Shown one piece after another: positions 18,248 through 28,739 of a stretch of 64,000 nt of DNA; the first letter of the stretch is position 1, and each line of letters starts with the position of its first letter. The position numbers and the translations under genes are program-made. Below the pieces are notes generated by a model. It saw nothing but the letters and a program-made list of their open reading frames with translations, searched no databases and was not told the DNA's origin. The DNA comes from Oceanimonas smirnovii ATCC BAA-899. Its GTDB lineage: Bacteria > Pseudomonadota > Gammaproteobacteria > Enterobacterales > Aeromonadaceae. The stretch is from the NCBI RefSeq assembly GCF_000381965.1, contig NZ_KB908454.1:472324-536323 (forward strand). Reading direction: 5' to 3'.

Positions 18248-20221
18248 CTAAAAATAACACTGCATAATGTGTCTTAATGCCGTGATCACACTTTTGTGTC
18301 CGGAGTAGCCAAACCGGCTGGCCAGTTTGGCGGGTTCGGCACCGGGCTGCAGGGCGGCCTGCAGCAGTTGTTGCTGAAATCCGGTTAATGGCGTCCGGGG
18401 AAGGGTATGAGTAACAAAGCGGCGCAGGGCAGGGCAGTCGGCATGCCAGTCTCTGTGATAAAAAGCCAGGTCATGGGCCCGTTGCCCATCCTGTGGCAAC
18501 ACTGTGTCTGTGCTTTTTGGCTGGTGGTCGGCCATAAACTGCTGCTGCCATATTGGCAGCATGGCCCGGGCCTGTGAGCTTGCCGGCCAGAGCATCATGG
18601 CTGCCTTCAGGCCGCTGACGCCATCAGTATTCAGCCCCATGCGTACCAGCGAAAACTGATTTTGCTGCCAAAATGCCATCAACTCCGGGCTGGCACCAAA
18701 GCTGGTACCCAGAAAATCGCAGCTGGCATGCTGTTTCAGCCAGTCAAGCAGTTGTGAACCAACGCCCATGCCCTGGCAGGCCGGATGTACCACAATGCGC
18801 ATAATACGGTCATAGCTGAAGCGACAGGCATCATAATGGCCACCATGAAATGCCAGTGACTGCGGCAGCAAGTGCCCGCGCGGGCGGCGCTGGCCACGCC
18901 AGATAGCGCTGGCCAGCTGCGGCTCCAGCTCACCTTCCCGTATTACCAACACTGCTGCCACCGGTATTTCACCGCGAAATGCAGCGACTACCGTCACGCC
19001 GGGTGCATCCAGCAGCTGGCGCAGATCACCGGGGCGGGTCTGATAATGGGCCAGAGTGAGCAGACCAAACAGCTGCTCCAGCAGCGTGTCATTGTGCAGT
19101 AAGGCTTTCCGGCTCAGCGGACGAATGGATAACTCACCTGTGGTGGCCGGAGCTGGTGGCTCCGCATTCAGGGCCATCAGGGTAAACAGCAGCGGCTCCA
19201 GCGGATCCGAGACGCTCCAGCGGGCAGGAATATCAAGGTGCAGCTTGCGCCAGCGCGGAAACAAAGCTGCCAGTGCCGGCTGAAATTTAAGCGCAAAGCC
19301 AAGGCCGGTGCCTTCATAGCCGTGCTCTGTGCTGGCAAACACACAGGTATATTGCCGTGCCAGGGCCAGCAGCATGGGCACCGGAATGGCGGCCGCTTCA
19401 TCCACCAGCACCAGATCAGCATCGGGCTTTGTTTGCAGCAGTGCATCCGGTGCTGTAAAGGGCAGGAGCCGGCTGCAATGGGTTTGCGCCTGAGCGGCCG
19501 CGCCCGGGCTTGGAGCGGTTAACACCACTTCTTTACCCGCCTGCAACCAGCGTTCAGCAACGCGCCCCAGCAGGCTGGACTTGCCCCGGCCCCGGTCGGC
19601 GGTCAGCACCACGGGAATTTGCTGGCGCGCACAGTGCAGCATCACCGCCAGGGCATGGCGCTGTTGCGGGTTCAGACAGCCGTTTCTGTCTGGCCGGCAT
19701 TGCCAGCGAGCACCCTGACGGAGTGCGGGCAGACTGAACGCCTGCCCCTGACGATGGATTAATACATCGGCATTTGCCTGCAGCAGGCGTACAAAGCGGG
19801 CAATAAAATGACTGTAAAGGTGGTCTGCCTGCTCGGGCAGGGCCACATAGCGGCGCAGATCCGGACAGCCAGACTCAGGCCAGTGTTCCAGCGGCGGACA
19901 CAACAACAGCAAAATACCGCCGGCAGCCAGGGCACCACCAGCTGCGCCAAGGGCATCTGGATGCAGACCGCTGAAGGCATTAAATACCAGCAGAGAATAT
20001 TCACGGCCAAGGGCGCTGTGATATTTGCCCATGGGACTGTGGGGTTGATCAGCAGGGGCTGCCCCCAGCCAGAGGTGAGAGAGCTCACCGCAGTGAGCAA
20101 GCAGGTAATGTGCCTGTGCTTGTGCCCAGTGAACATCGCCGCTCAGCACCAGCAGCCTGCGCTCTCCCAGCCTGTTCAGTTGCCGGCAGAAGCCGGACCA
20201 GTCAGTCAAACAGCTGTTCAC
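18248..20221 (-). CDS. tmcA: tRNA(Met) cytidine acetyltransferase TmcA
   Basis: 657 residues (E. coli 671). It makes N4-acetylcytidine at the wobble base of elongator tRNA-Met, using acetyl-CoA and ATP. N-terminal DUF1726-like part, then the helicase module with Walker A VLTADRGRGKSSLLGR and Walker B LVLVDEAAAIPVP. The GNAT domain has IVVHPACQGMGVGSQLLDW, and a short C-terminal tail follows. Its start overlaps the HlyU-family gene by 20 nt, so the two are likely cotranscribed. Confidence 0.95.
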   Translation of the reverse strand: MNSCLTDWSGFCRQLNRLGERRLLVLSGDVHWAQAQAHYLLAHCGELSHLWLGAAPADQPHSPMGKYHSALGREYSLLVFNAFSGLHPDALGAAGGALAAGGILLLLCPPLEHWPESGCPDLRRYVALPEQADHLYSHFIARFVRLLQANADVLIHRQGQAFSLPALRQGARWQCRPDRNGCLNPQQRHALAVMLHCARQQIPVVLTADRGRGKSSLLGRVAERWLQAGKEVVLTAPSPGAAAQAQTHCSRLLPFTAPDALLQTKPDADLVLVDEAAAIPVPMLLALARQYTCVFASTEHGYEGTGLGFALKFQPALAALFPRWRKLHLDIPARWSVSDPLEPLLFTLMALNAEPPAPATTGELSIRPLSRKALLHNDTLLEQLFGLLTLAHYQTRPGDLRQLLDAPGVTVVAAFRGEIPVAAVLVIREGELEPQLASAIWRGQRRPRGHLLPQSLAFHGGHYDACRFSYDRIMRIVVHPACQGMGVGSQLLDWLKQHASCDFLGTSFGASPELMAFWQQNQFSLVRMGLNTDGVSGLKAAMMLWPASSQARAMLPIWQQQFMADHQPKSTDTVLPQDGQRAHDLAFYHRDWHADCPALRRFVTHTLPRTPLTGFQQQLLQAALQPGAEPAKLASRFGYSGHKSVITALRHIMQCYF

Positions 20222-20480
20222 CGTTCTCGTCTATCAGCCGCTGAGCTTTGGCAACCATCAGCTCGGCAGCCAGCTCGGCACCGGGCAGCAGATCGGCCCT
20301 TATCAGCCGGTATTCCCGGGTTTCGCCATTATGCTGCTGCACAATGCGGCCCTGCAGACGATATTGGCCGCCCTCATTACCGGGTTCAGGAATAATGGTA
20401 AATCCCTTGTACTCCACCGGCTCAAAGCGAGTGCTGGCGGGTGCGTGTGAACGAAACAGGTTTTTCAGCCAGGCAAACAC
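20202..20480 (-). CDS. HlyU-family small protein (PF10115 type)
   Basis: 92 residues. The conserved pattern GFTIIPEPGNEGGQYRLQGRI ... EYRLIRADL ... AQRLIDENGEQLF matches the small HlyU domain family, not the ArsR-type HlyU of V. cholerae. No DNA-binding helix-turn-helix is obvious, so a regulatory role is uncertain despite the family name. It lies 3 bp after crr and overlaps tmcA by 20 nt, forming a tight crr-HlyU-tmcA run on the minus strand. Confidence 0.75.
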   Translation of the reverse strand: MFAWLKNLFRSHAPASTRFEPVEYKGFTIIPEPGNEGGQYRLQGRIVQQHNGETREYRLIRADLLPGAELAAELMVAKAQRLIDENGEQLFD

Positions 20481-20483
20481 GGG

Positions 20484-20993
20484 TTACTTCCACACATGTA
20501 AAATAACGTCGTCGGCCACGGTGACAATGCCACTTTTCTTTTCAAGATTTTTGACTTCATCCATATTGGAAATAATGACAGGCGTCAGTGTTGATTTAGC
20601 CTTTTGCTCCAGCAGGGCCAAATCAAATTCCAGAATGGTATCCCCTTTTTTCACCTGCTGGCCTTCCTGAGCCACCCGGGTAAATCCTTCGCCTTTCAGC
20701 TCTACCGTGTCGATACCAAAGTGTACAAACAGCTCCAGTCCCGACTCCGACTCAATGGAAAAAGCGTGGTTGGTTTCAAAAATTTTGCCAATGGTGCCGT
20801 CACAGGGGGCCACCATTTTGTTGCCGCTGGGTTTAATGGCGAGGCCATCACCGACAATTTTCTCGGCAAATACCACATCCGGTACTTCCTCAAGGGGGAC
20901 AATTTCACCGGAGAGCGGGGCAAATACCTCAATGGCATCGGCAACATTGGTATCGTCAGACACCATTTTTTTCAGTTTATCGAACAGACCCAT
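20484..20993 (-). CDS. crr: PTS glucose-specific EIIA (Crr)
   Basis: 169 residues, almost colinear with E. coli Crr. Phosphocarrier that passes phosphate to sugar permeases and regulates adenylate cyclase and inducer exclusion. The two active-site histidines are H76 (FETNHAFSIE) and H91 (LFVHFGIDTVEL). The start at 20993 gives the standard MGLFDKLKK N-terminus. A minus-strand promoter with -10 TATCAT near 21024-21029 is possible. ptsH and ptsI, which in E. coli lie between cysK and crr, are absent here, and a terminator separates crr from cysK. Confidence 0.96.
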   Translation of the reverse strand: MGLFDKLKKMVSDDTNVADAIEVFAPLSGEIVPLEEVPDVVFAEKIVGDGLAIKPSGNKMVAPCDGTIGKIFETNHAFSIESESGLELFVHFGIDTVELKGEGFTRVAQEGQQVKKGDTILEFDLALLEQKAKSTLTPVIISNMDEVKNLEKKSGIVTVADDVILHVWK

Positions 20994-21057
20994 TGTCTCA
21001 GCTCCTGAAGGATTCACACGATGATGATAGCACGGCCATAAAGTGAATAAACAGCGA

Positions 21058-21085
21058 TCAAAAAAGGCACCTTGCGGTGCCTTTG
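21058..21085 (-). terminator. Rho-independent terminator after cysK
   Basis: On the minus strand GGCACC-GCAA-GGTGCC is followed by six T. It lies 16 bp beyond the cysK stop and uncouples cysK from crr. Confidence 0.85.
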
Positions 21086-21100
21086 AATGCCGGCAGTTAA

Positions 21101-22069
21101 TTACTGCTGCAGTTCCTGATCAGTAAAAATACCCTGGAACAGGGCCGTGCTCAGATAGCGCTCGCCGGAGCTGGGCAGAATCACCACAATGTTCTTGTCG
21201 GCAAACTCGGGCAGGGCGGCAATGCGGTTGGCGGCTACCACGGCAGCACCGGAGCTGATGCCGGCCAGAATGCCTTCGTCTTTCATCAGCCGGCGCGCCA
21301 TGTCGATGGCTTCTTCACTGGTAATCTGCTCTACCCGATCAATCAGAGACAGGTCCAGGTTACCGGGAATAAAGCCGGCACCAATGCCCTGAATTTTATG
21401 CGGGCCCGGTTTAATTTCTTCACCGGCCAGTGCCTGCGTGATAACCGGCGACTCTACCGGCTCTACTGCAACCGTGGTAATGGCCTTGCCCTGAGTGTGC
21501 TTGATATAGCGGGACACGCCGGTCAGGGTGCCACCGGTACCCACGCCGGCCACAAACACATCCACTTCGCCGTCTGTATCTTCCCAGATTTCGGGACCGG
21601 TGGTTTTTTCATGAATTTCCGGGTTGGCCGGGTTGTTGAACTGCTGCAGCAGCACATATTTCTCAGGCTGTGACTCTTTCAGCTCCATGGCCTTTTCAAT
21701 GGCACCCTTCATGCCTTTGGCACCGTCAGTAAGCACCAGGTTGGCACCCAGGGCTTTCAGCAGCTGGCGGCGCTCCAGACTCATGGTGTTGGGCATGGTC
21801 AGGGTAATGGCATAGCCGCGGGACGCCGCCACAAAGGCCAGAGCAATACCAGTATTACCACTGGTGGGTTCAATCAGCTCTTTTCCGGCCACCAGCTCAC
21901 CACGTTTTTCAGCATCCCAGATCATGTTGGCACCAATACGGCACTTAATGCTGAAGCTGGGGTTGCGGCTTTCTACCTTGGCCAATACACGGCCCTGGCT
22001 GACCCGGTTCAGTTTAACCAGTGGTGTATGGCCAATAGTAAGGGAGTTGTCTTCAAAAATTTTGCTCAT
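21101..22069 (-). CDS. cysK: Cysteine synthase A (O-acetylserine sulfhydrylase)
   Basis: 322 residues. PLP enzyme that makes L-cysteine from O-acetylserine and sulfide. PLP lysine K42 in [15 protein letters not shown], phosphate-binding [11 protein letters not shown], and C-terminal [11 protein letters not shown]. The Ser-Ile of SFSIK and the overall length point to CysK rather than CysM. It lies in the minus direction, with cysZ further upstream on the same strand but separated by the divergent ldtD-mepK pair. A palindrome at 22157 may be its operator. Confidence 0.96.
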   Translation of the reverse strand: MSKIFEDNSLTIGHTPLVKLNRVSQGRVLAKVESRNPSFSIKCRIGANMIWDAEKRGELVAGKELIEPTSGNTGIALAFVAASRGYAITLTMPNTMSLERRQLLKALGANLVLTDGAKGMKGAIEKAMELKESQPEKYVLLQQFNNPANPEIHEKTTGPEIWEDTDGEVDVFVAGVGTGGTLTGVSRYIKHTQGKAITTVAVEPVESPVITQALAGEEIKPGPHKIQGIGAGFIPGNLDLSLIDRVEQITSEEAIDMARRLMKDEGILAGISSGAAVVAANRIAALPEFADKNIVVILPSSGERYLSTALFQGIFTDQELQQ

Positions 22070-22156
22070 GGTGGCTGTCCCTGATGTAAATAATGAAAAA
22101 GTGAAGTACCGTCTCAGCTTAACCCTTCCGCCGAGAATGAGAAGTGACGATTTGTT

Positions 22157-22171
22157 ATAACAATATGTTAT
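22157..22171. promoter_or_regulatory. Palindrome in the cysK/ldtD divergent region
   Basis: ATAACAATATGTTAT is a perfect 6+3+6 inverted repeat, about 90 bp upstream of the cysK start in an AT-rich promoter-like stretch. CysB would be the expected regulator of cysK, but its site is poorly defined, so the assignment is only a guess. Confidence 0.35.
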
Positions 22172-22174
22172 TAA

Positions 22175-22339
22175 ATGATAAAATCATATTCCATTCAGCC
22201 TGAAGAAAGCCAGGGGCACCACCACTGTGATCACCATCACGCCGTTTTTTTAAGTAGTAAGCGGAATTATTTGATTAAATGTCAGTATGCAGAGCGTTTG
22301 CCGGTTTTGAGCAATAGCGCCAAAGACGGGATTTATTAA
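22175..22339 (+). CDS. Candidate 54-residue His-rich small protein upstream of ldtD
   Basis: ATG 22175 to TAA 22337-22339 is an uninterrupted 54-codon frame. Residues 15-22 read HHHCDHHH, a possible metal-binding cluster or a histidine-sensing leader; several Cys/Lys/Arg follow. The stop and the ldtD start share a base (TAATG), the layout of translational coupling. Against it: no Shine-Dalgarno precedes the ATG, the frame is short and the composition could be chance. The 269-bp cysK-ldtD gap has no other gene. Confidence 0.25.
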   Translation: MIKSYSIQPEESQGHHHCDHHHAVFLSSKRNYLIKCQYAERLPVLSNSAKDGIY

Positions 22340-23841
22340 TGAAAAAACATCTGATTTTTAGCTGGTTATGCAGTTTATGCATATTCAGTCTGGCGCCACA
22401 GGCCGCTACCTGGCAGCAGGAGCACGACGCTCGCCTGCAACTGCATCAGCTGGGGTTGGAGCTGTCTCTTGCGGATGTGCACAGTGGCATTACCGAGCGC
22501 TGGCAAAAAGCGGTCACTGCTGACACTGCCTCGGAAGCCGCCGATGATGAGCTCTGGCTGTCCTTGGCTGCCTTTTGGCGCGAATGGGCAGCGCTGGAAT
22601 TTGAAGACCGGCAATATCTGCGCACGCAAAAACTCATACTTTCCACAAATCAGGGTGAAATGGAGCAGCTGCATCAGGCGGCAGCCAGCCCGGCCGATGC
22701 TGGTCGCCGACAGCAGCTGGTTAACCAAATCATGCCGGCGTTTAATGACTATCAGCAGCTCAAGGCGCAGCTTGCCCGCTTGCTGGCCATGGCTGATGAA
22801 CCCTGGCCGGCCCTGGCGGGAGCAACCTTGCGGCCCGGTGATCAGGGCCCGCGAGTGGCGCAGCTGCGCCAGCGCCTGCAACGGCTGGGCGATATGCCCG
22901 ACAGTGAGCCGCTGGTATTCGAGTTGTTTGATAATAACCTTGAGCAAGGCATCAAAGCCTTTCAGGCCCGTCATGGCCTGACCACAGACGGCGTAGTGGG
23001 ACCGCGTACTTACCACTGGCTCGACACCAGCCCGCGTCACCGGGCGCAGCTGCTCATGCGCAGCATGCTGCGCACCCTGATAGGCGACAGTCTGCCCGGC
23101 TCTTATATGCTGGTAAATATTCCCGAATACCGGCTGCGGTTATATCAGGATCAGGTCATGGTGCTGGAAAGCGATGTTATTGTAGGTCGTGACAGCCGCA
23201 AAACCCCCATTATGCACAGCCGCATTACCAACGTGGTGGTCAATCCGCCCTGGAATGTGCCCAACTCCATTATGACCAAAGACATAGTGCCCAGGCTGTA
23301 TCGCGATCCGGGTTATATCTCCCGCATGGGCTTTGAGGTGATCGACAGTGCCGGCAGAGTGGTGCCCGATGAAGAGTGGCAATATGTACTCTATATGGAA
23401 AATCGTTTTCCGTTTCGCCTGCGGCAAAAGCCCGGTGCCAGCAATGCGCTGGGTGCCTGGAAGTTTCATCTGCCCAATAACGAAGCCATTTATCTGCACG
23501 ACACACCGTCTCGCGGCTTGTTCTCCCGCGACAGCCGGGCGCTCAGCTCCGGGTGCGTGCGGGTAGAAAATGCCGAGCAGCTGGCGCACTGGCTGCTTGA
23601 TGCCACCATCTCCCGTGAGCGGCTGGCGCAGCTTAAAGCCGCCAAGCGCACCCGCTGGTTAAAAGTGAAAGAGCCGTTACCGGTATTTATGGTGTATTGG
23701 CGCGGCTGGCTGGCCGGTGGCGGGCTGCCTCAGTTTCGCGATGATATTTACCAATTTGATCGCGGCCTGAACAACCCCTTTAACAGTCAGATTCAGCAAA
23801 ATCAAATGAGTCTTATCGGTTTTGTATCCGAGTCCTTATAA
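22339..23841 (+). CDS. ldtD: L,D-transpeptidase, YcbB/LdtD type
   Basis: 500 residues (E. coli LdtD 615). Makes 3-3 (mDAP-mDAP) crosslinks in peptidoglycan in the periplasm. Signal peptide 1-22; peptidoglycan-binding domain about 164-230 (LRQRLQRLG, AFQARHGLTTDGVVGPRT); YkuD catalytic domain about 255-420 with H387 in YLHDTPSRGLF and nucleophile C406 in SSGCVRVE. The shorter N-terminal region is the main difference from E. coli. It is followed by a terminator hairpin and then a MepK-type endopeptidase, as in the E. coli ycbB-ycbK pair. It may be coupled to the small ORF ending at its ATG. Confidence 0.9.
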   Translation: MKKHLIFSWLCSLCIFSLAPQAATWQQEHDARLQLHQLGLELSLADVHSGITERWQKAVTADTASEAADDELWLSLAAFWREWAALEFEDRQYLRTQKLILSTNQGEMEQLHQAAASPADAGRRQQLVNQIMPAFNDYQQLKAQLARLLAMADEPWPALAGATLRPGDQGPRVAQLRQRLQRLGDMPDSEPLVFELFDNNLEQGIKAFQARHGLTTDGVVGPRTYHWLDTSPRHRAQLLMRSMLRTLIGDSLPGSYMLVNIPEYRLRLYQDQVMVLESDVIVGRDSRKTPIMHSRITNVVVNPPWNVPNSIMTKDIVPRLYRDPGYISRMGFEVIDSAGRVVPDEEWQYVLYMENRFPFRLRQKPGASNALGAWKFHLPNNEAIYLHDTPSRGLFSRDSRALSSGCVRVENAEQLAHWLLDATISRERLAQLKAAKRTRWLKVKEPLPVFMVYWRGWLAGGGLPQFRDDIYQFDRGLNNPFNSQIQQNQMSLIGFVSESL

Positions 23842-23905
23842 CCAATGGTAATTGATCCTTACTATTAATGTGGGTAAGTTCTGTTCGCTGAAGCAAATAT
23901 GCCGG

Positions 23906-23950
23906 GCCGGCGGGTGAAGGGGGAAGCACATTCACCCGCCGGCTTTCTTT
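23906..23950 (+). terminator. Terminator after ldtD
   Basis: A 13-bp perfect stem, GCCGGCGGGTGAA with TTCACCCGCCGGC, 12-nt loop, followed by TTTCTTT. Because it lies 21 bp before the mepK start, it may act as an attenuator between the two genes. Confidence 0.75.
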
Positions 23951-23970
23951 GTGCGCTTATAGGAGGTTAT

Positions 23971-24516
23971 ATGCTGTCGCGCTCTGTGGATCGTCGTCGT
24001 TTTTTACTGGGGTTGGGGGGCTTGGGAGCTGCCGCCATGATGGCCAGCCCGGCACAGGCCAGCCTGTCGGCTCCGGTACGCACGCTGAGCCTGCATAACC
24101 TTCATACCGGCGAAAAAATAAGCGCCAGCTTCTGGGAAAAAGGTCATTACATAGGCGACAGCCTGGCATCATTCAACAAGGTCATGCGCGACTTTCGCAG
24201 CAACGAGGTGCACCGCATTGATCCCAGACTGTTTGATCAGCTGTTTTTGCTGCAGCATCGTCTGGGCAAGCAGGGCGAGATTCAGATCATCTCCGGTTAC
24301 CGTTCTCCCGCCACCAACGCCATGCTGCGCAGCAAAAGCTCGGGCGTGGCCAAAAAAAGCTACCACATGAAAGGTCAGGCCATTGATCTGCGCCTGCCCG
24401 GCATAGAGCTGGCGCATGTGCGCAACGCCGCTAAACAGCTGGCCGTGGGAGGGGTGGGTTATTATCCCGGCTCCAACTTTGTTCACCTGGATACCGGCCC
24501 TGTACGCAGCTGGTAA
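23971..24516 (+). CDS. mepK: Murein endopeptidase, YcbK/MepK (DUF882) family
   Basis: 181 residues (E. coli MepK 182). The ATG at 23971 has AGGAGG 4 nt upstream; a longer reading without a Shine-Dalgarno is rejected. The N-terminus has twin arginines (DRRRFLLGLGG), so export by Tat is likely. Zinc-binding residues are in SYHMKGQAIDLR and NFVHLDTGP, the M15-like pattern. In E. coli this enzyme cuts the 3-3 crosslinks made by LdtD, so the pair makes and breaks the same bond. Its last 34 bp overlap the end of cysZ, which runs the other way. Confidence 0.9.
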   Translation: MLSRSVDRRRFLLGLGGLGAAAMMASPAQASLSAPVRTLSLHNLHTGEKISASFWEKGHYIGDSLASFNKVMRDFRSNEVHRIDPRLFDQLFLLQHRLGKQGEIQIISGYRSPATNAMLRSKSSGVAKKSYHMKGQAIDLRLPGIELAHVRNAAKQLAVGGVGYYPGSNFVHLDTGPVRSW

Positions 24517-25244
24517 AAATGATCTACCCATAACGCAGTAGCACCGCACACTGCCACCGGCATCACCAGCAGGTTGATAAAGGGCAGGCTGGAGCACAGT
24601 GTGACGCTGGCACCAAACCCCCAGGTAAGCCGGCGCTTGCTGCCCAGCTCCCGCTGCATCAAGGTAAAGTCGATTTTGTGGTTATCAAAGGGGTAATCAC
24701 AGTACTGAATGGCCATCATCCAGGCGCTGAAGGCAAACCATACCAGTGGTGCCAGCGTCTGGCCCACAACGGGTACCAGAAATAACAACAGGCAGCCCAG
24801 CGCCCGGGGCAGGTAGTAGGCCATTTTGCGCCACTCTCTGCCCAGCATGCGGGGTGTGTCTTTAATCAGGTCCAGCCAGCCGCTGTCGGGCACCGGATTG
24901 CCGGTGAGTTTCAGCTCTACCCGCTCTGCCAGCAGGCCGTTGAACGGAGCAGCCAGCATATTGGCAAAGCCGGTAAACACAAACGAAAAGCCCACCGCTA
25001 TGGTGACCAGTGCCAGCGGCCACAGCACATAGCCCAGCCAGTGCAGATAATCCGGGGTCTGCTCTGCCAGCCAGGTGAACATCACTTCCAGCTGAGTAAA
25101 CAGATAATAGAAAGCGCCGCCAAACAGCAGCAGATTAACCAGCAGCGGAATTAATACAAAAGGACGTAAATCCCGCTCACCGATAAGGGAGAGCCCCTTC
25201 ATCAGATATTGTGGCCCGCTGGCGCTGTGATAACTGACCGACAT
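24483..25244 (-). CDS. cysZ: Sulfate transporter CysZ
   Basis: 253 residues, the same as E. coli CysZ. Inner-membrane protein for sulfate uptake in cysteine synthesis. Motifs: the N-terminal ASGPQYLMKGLSLI, the hydrophobic hairpins (LLVNLLLFGGAFYYLF, VLWPLALVTIAVGFSFVF), and ALGCLLLFLVPVVGQ. The ATG at 25244 with GAGGA upstream is preferred to the longer ORF start. It is divergent from zipA and convergent with mepK, overlapping by 34 nt. Confidence 0.95.
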   Translation of the reverse strand: MSVSYHSASGPQYLMKGLSLIGERDLRPFVLIPLLVNLLLFGGAFYYLFTQLEVMFTWLAEQTPDYLHWLGYVLWPLALVTIAVGFSFVFTGFANMLAAPFNGLLAERVELKLTGNPVPDSGWLDLIKDTPRMLGREWRKMAYYLPRALGCLLLFLVPVVGQTLAPLVWFAFSAWMMAIQYCDYPFDNHKIDFTLMQRELGSKRRLTWGFGASVTLCSSLPFINLLVMPVAVCGATALWVDHFYQLRTGPVSR

Positions 25245-25489
25245 AACAATCCTCACCATAAAATGAAGCGCTTATTCTAAAGAAGGGAGGTGCTGGCTGC
25301 CAGCGTGCCACATCAGCAAAAACAGACGCGCGAAAGTGGCTGTCGCAGCGTATTTTTCATGCCAATGGCGGCATCACGGGCAAAAACGTCAATATTTTGT
25401 GGACTCTGGGCCAGTCAGGCACTTGTCAAATTGTAATGGTAAACATACCCTTGTCGCAGTATTGGGAACCCCCTATTAGAGACACGATA

Positions 25490-26440
25490 ATGCAGGACTT
25501 GCGAGTTATCTTGATTATTCTGGGCGCCATGGCGATTGCCGCCCTGCTGATCCATGGATTATGGAGCAGTAAAAAAGACCGTCAGCCATCCATGCGCAAC
25601 AAACCCATGGGGAAGGTAGCTTCAGAGCCCGGATCGGAAGACAGTTTCGATCAGGACGGCATTGGTCAGGTGCGGGTAGTTGCCGGCCAGAAGAATGCCA
25701 CGGCGGCAAAGCAAGAGCCGGCACCCAAGCGGGAAGAGCCACACTTTTCTGCGCTGGACGATGAAGATGACGAACAGCCGGTGGTAACTGCGGAGCCCAA
25801 GCCTGTGGTACAAAACCGACAGCCCGAACCCGAGCCGGAAGATGAGTTTGATCCCCTGTTTGATGAGCCGGTTGCCAAACGTGAGCCCGCAGCGGAAGAA
25901 GCACAGGTTGATGCCGGGCCACAAGAGCCTGAACAAACGATGGAGCAAGCGCCGCCGGCCGAGCCGGAAGTGCTGCCCGAGCCAGAGCCACAGGCCCCGT
26001 TGCGGGAAGTGCCCCGCACCTGGCAGGACGTTTACGTCATCAACCTGATGGCCCGGCCGAATCAGCAGATTGACGGCAATGCCCTGATGCGCGCACTGAC
26101 CAACAACGGTTTTCACTTTGGTGACATGGATATTTTTCATCATCACCAGACCCCGGCAGGGCAGGGCCAGGTGCTGTTCAGCTTGATCAACATGGTAAAA
26201 CCCGGCACCTTTAATCCCAAGGAAATGACCGGCTTCAGCACCCCCGGTGTATCCATCTTTATGCAGCTGCCCCGCCCGGGCATGGCCAAAAACCAGTTCA
26301 ACCTGATGGTGCAGACTGCCGAGAACCTGGCCGAAGAGCTGGACGCCCTGCTGTTTGATGTGGAGCGCTCACCGGTAAGCCCGGATTATCTGGCCCACTG
26401 CCGCGAACAGCTGCGCGACTACGACAGCCAGGCACAATAA
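25490..26440 (+). CDS. zipA: Cell division protein ZipA
   Basis: 316 residues. Membrane anchor that tethers FtsZ at midcell. The start MQDLRVILIILGAMAIAALL is the usual N-terminal membrane segment; a charged stretch follows, then a Pro/Glu-rich linker (about 75-195), then the C-terminal FtsZ-binding domain (WQDVYVINLMARPNQQIDG, FGDMDIFHHHQ). The start at 25490 is fixed by homology; upstream codons are in frame but not conserved. A hairpin terminator separates it from ligA, but readthrough is likely. Confidence 0.95.
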   Translation: MQDLRVILIILGAMAIAALLIHGLWSSKKDRQPSMRNKPMGKVASEPGSEDSFDQDGIGQVRVVAGQKNATAAKQEPAPKREEPHFSALDDEDDEQPVVTAEPKPVVQNRQPEPEPEDEFDPLFDEPVAKREPAAEEAQVDAGPQEPEQTMEQAPPAEPEVLPEPEPQAPLREVPRTWQDVYVINLMARPNQQIDGNALMRALTNNGFHFGDMDIFHHHQTPAGQGQVLFSLINMVKPGTFNPKEMTGFSTPGVSIFMQLPRPGMAKNQFNLMVQTAENLAEELDALLFDVERSPVSPDYLAHCREQLRDYDSQAQ

Positions 26441-28546
<2,106 letters not shown>

Positions 28547-28622
28547 GGGAGCAGGGAATGGGGAGTCCATTTCGTTTTACAACCCGCTTCCGGCTTCAAG
28601 CTTCCAGCTCCCCGAAGGGGCC
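28547..28622 (+). repeat. Family B and family A heptads after ligA
   Basis: GGGAGCA GGGAATG GGGAGTC (28547-28567) begins on the base after the ligA stop. It is followed by a GCTTCCGGCTTCAAGCTTCC tract and a CCCCGAAGGGG hairpin (to 28622), which is a family A arm in inverse orientation. No gene is in this 193-bp gap. Confidence 0.55.
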
Positions 28623-28677
28623 GCACCTGTAGGCCGGACTTTCGTCGCGGGTGCACCCCGGCGAACCATGCCACATG

Positions 28678-28693
28678 CGGCACTTTTCTTGCA
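28678..28693 (+). promoter_or_regulatory. Sigma-54-like promoter upstream of ugd
   Basis: CGGCACTTTTCTTGCA has GG and GC 12 nt apart, an intact TTGCA, and only the first T replaced by C. A start about 12 nt downstream would leave a normal leader before the ugd ATG at 28740, which has AAGGA in front. The same promoter class drives the flagellar operons here. Confidence 0.65.
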
Positions 28694-28739
28694 TGCCTGA
28701 AGCCATTATGTTTAAGGCTCTGCAAGCAAAGGACACTTC

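Noticed and set aside
22214-22253. Threonine-rich reading ([12 protein letters not shown]) like a thr-operon leader
   Set aside because: No upstream start in that frame and no threonine genes downstream; the His frame is longer and meets the ldtD start.
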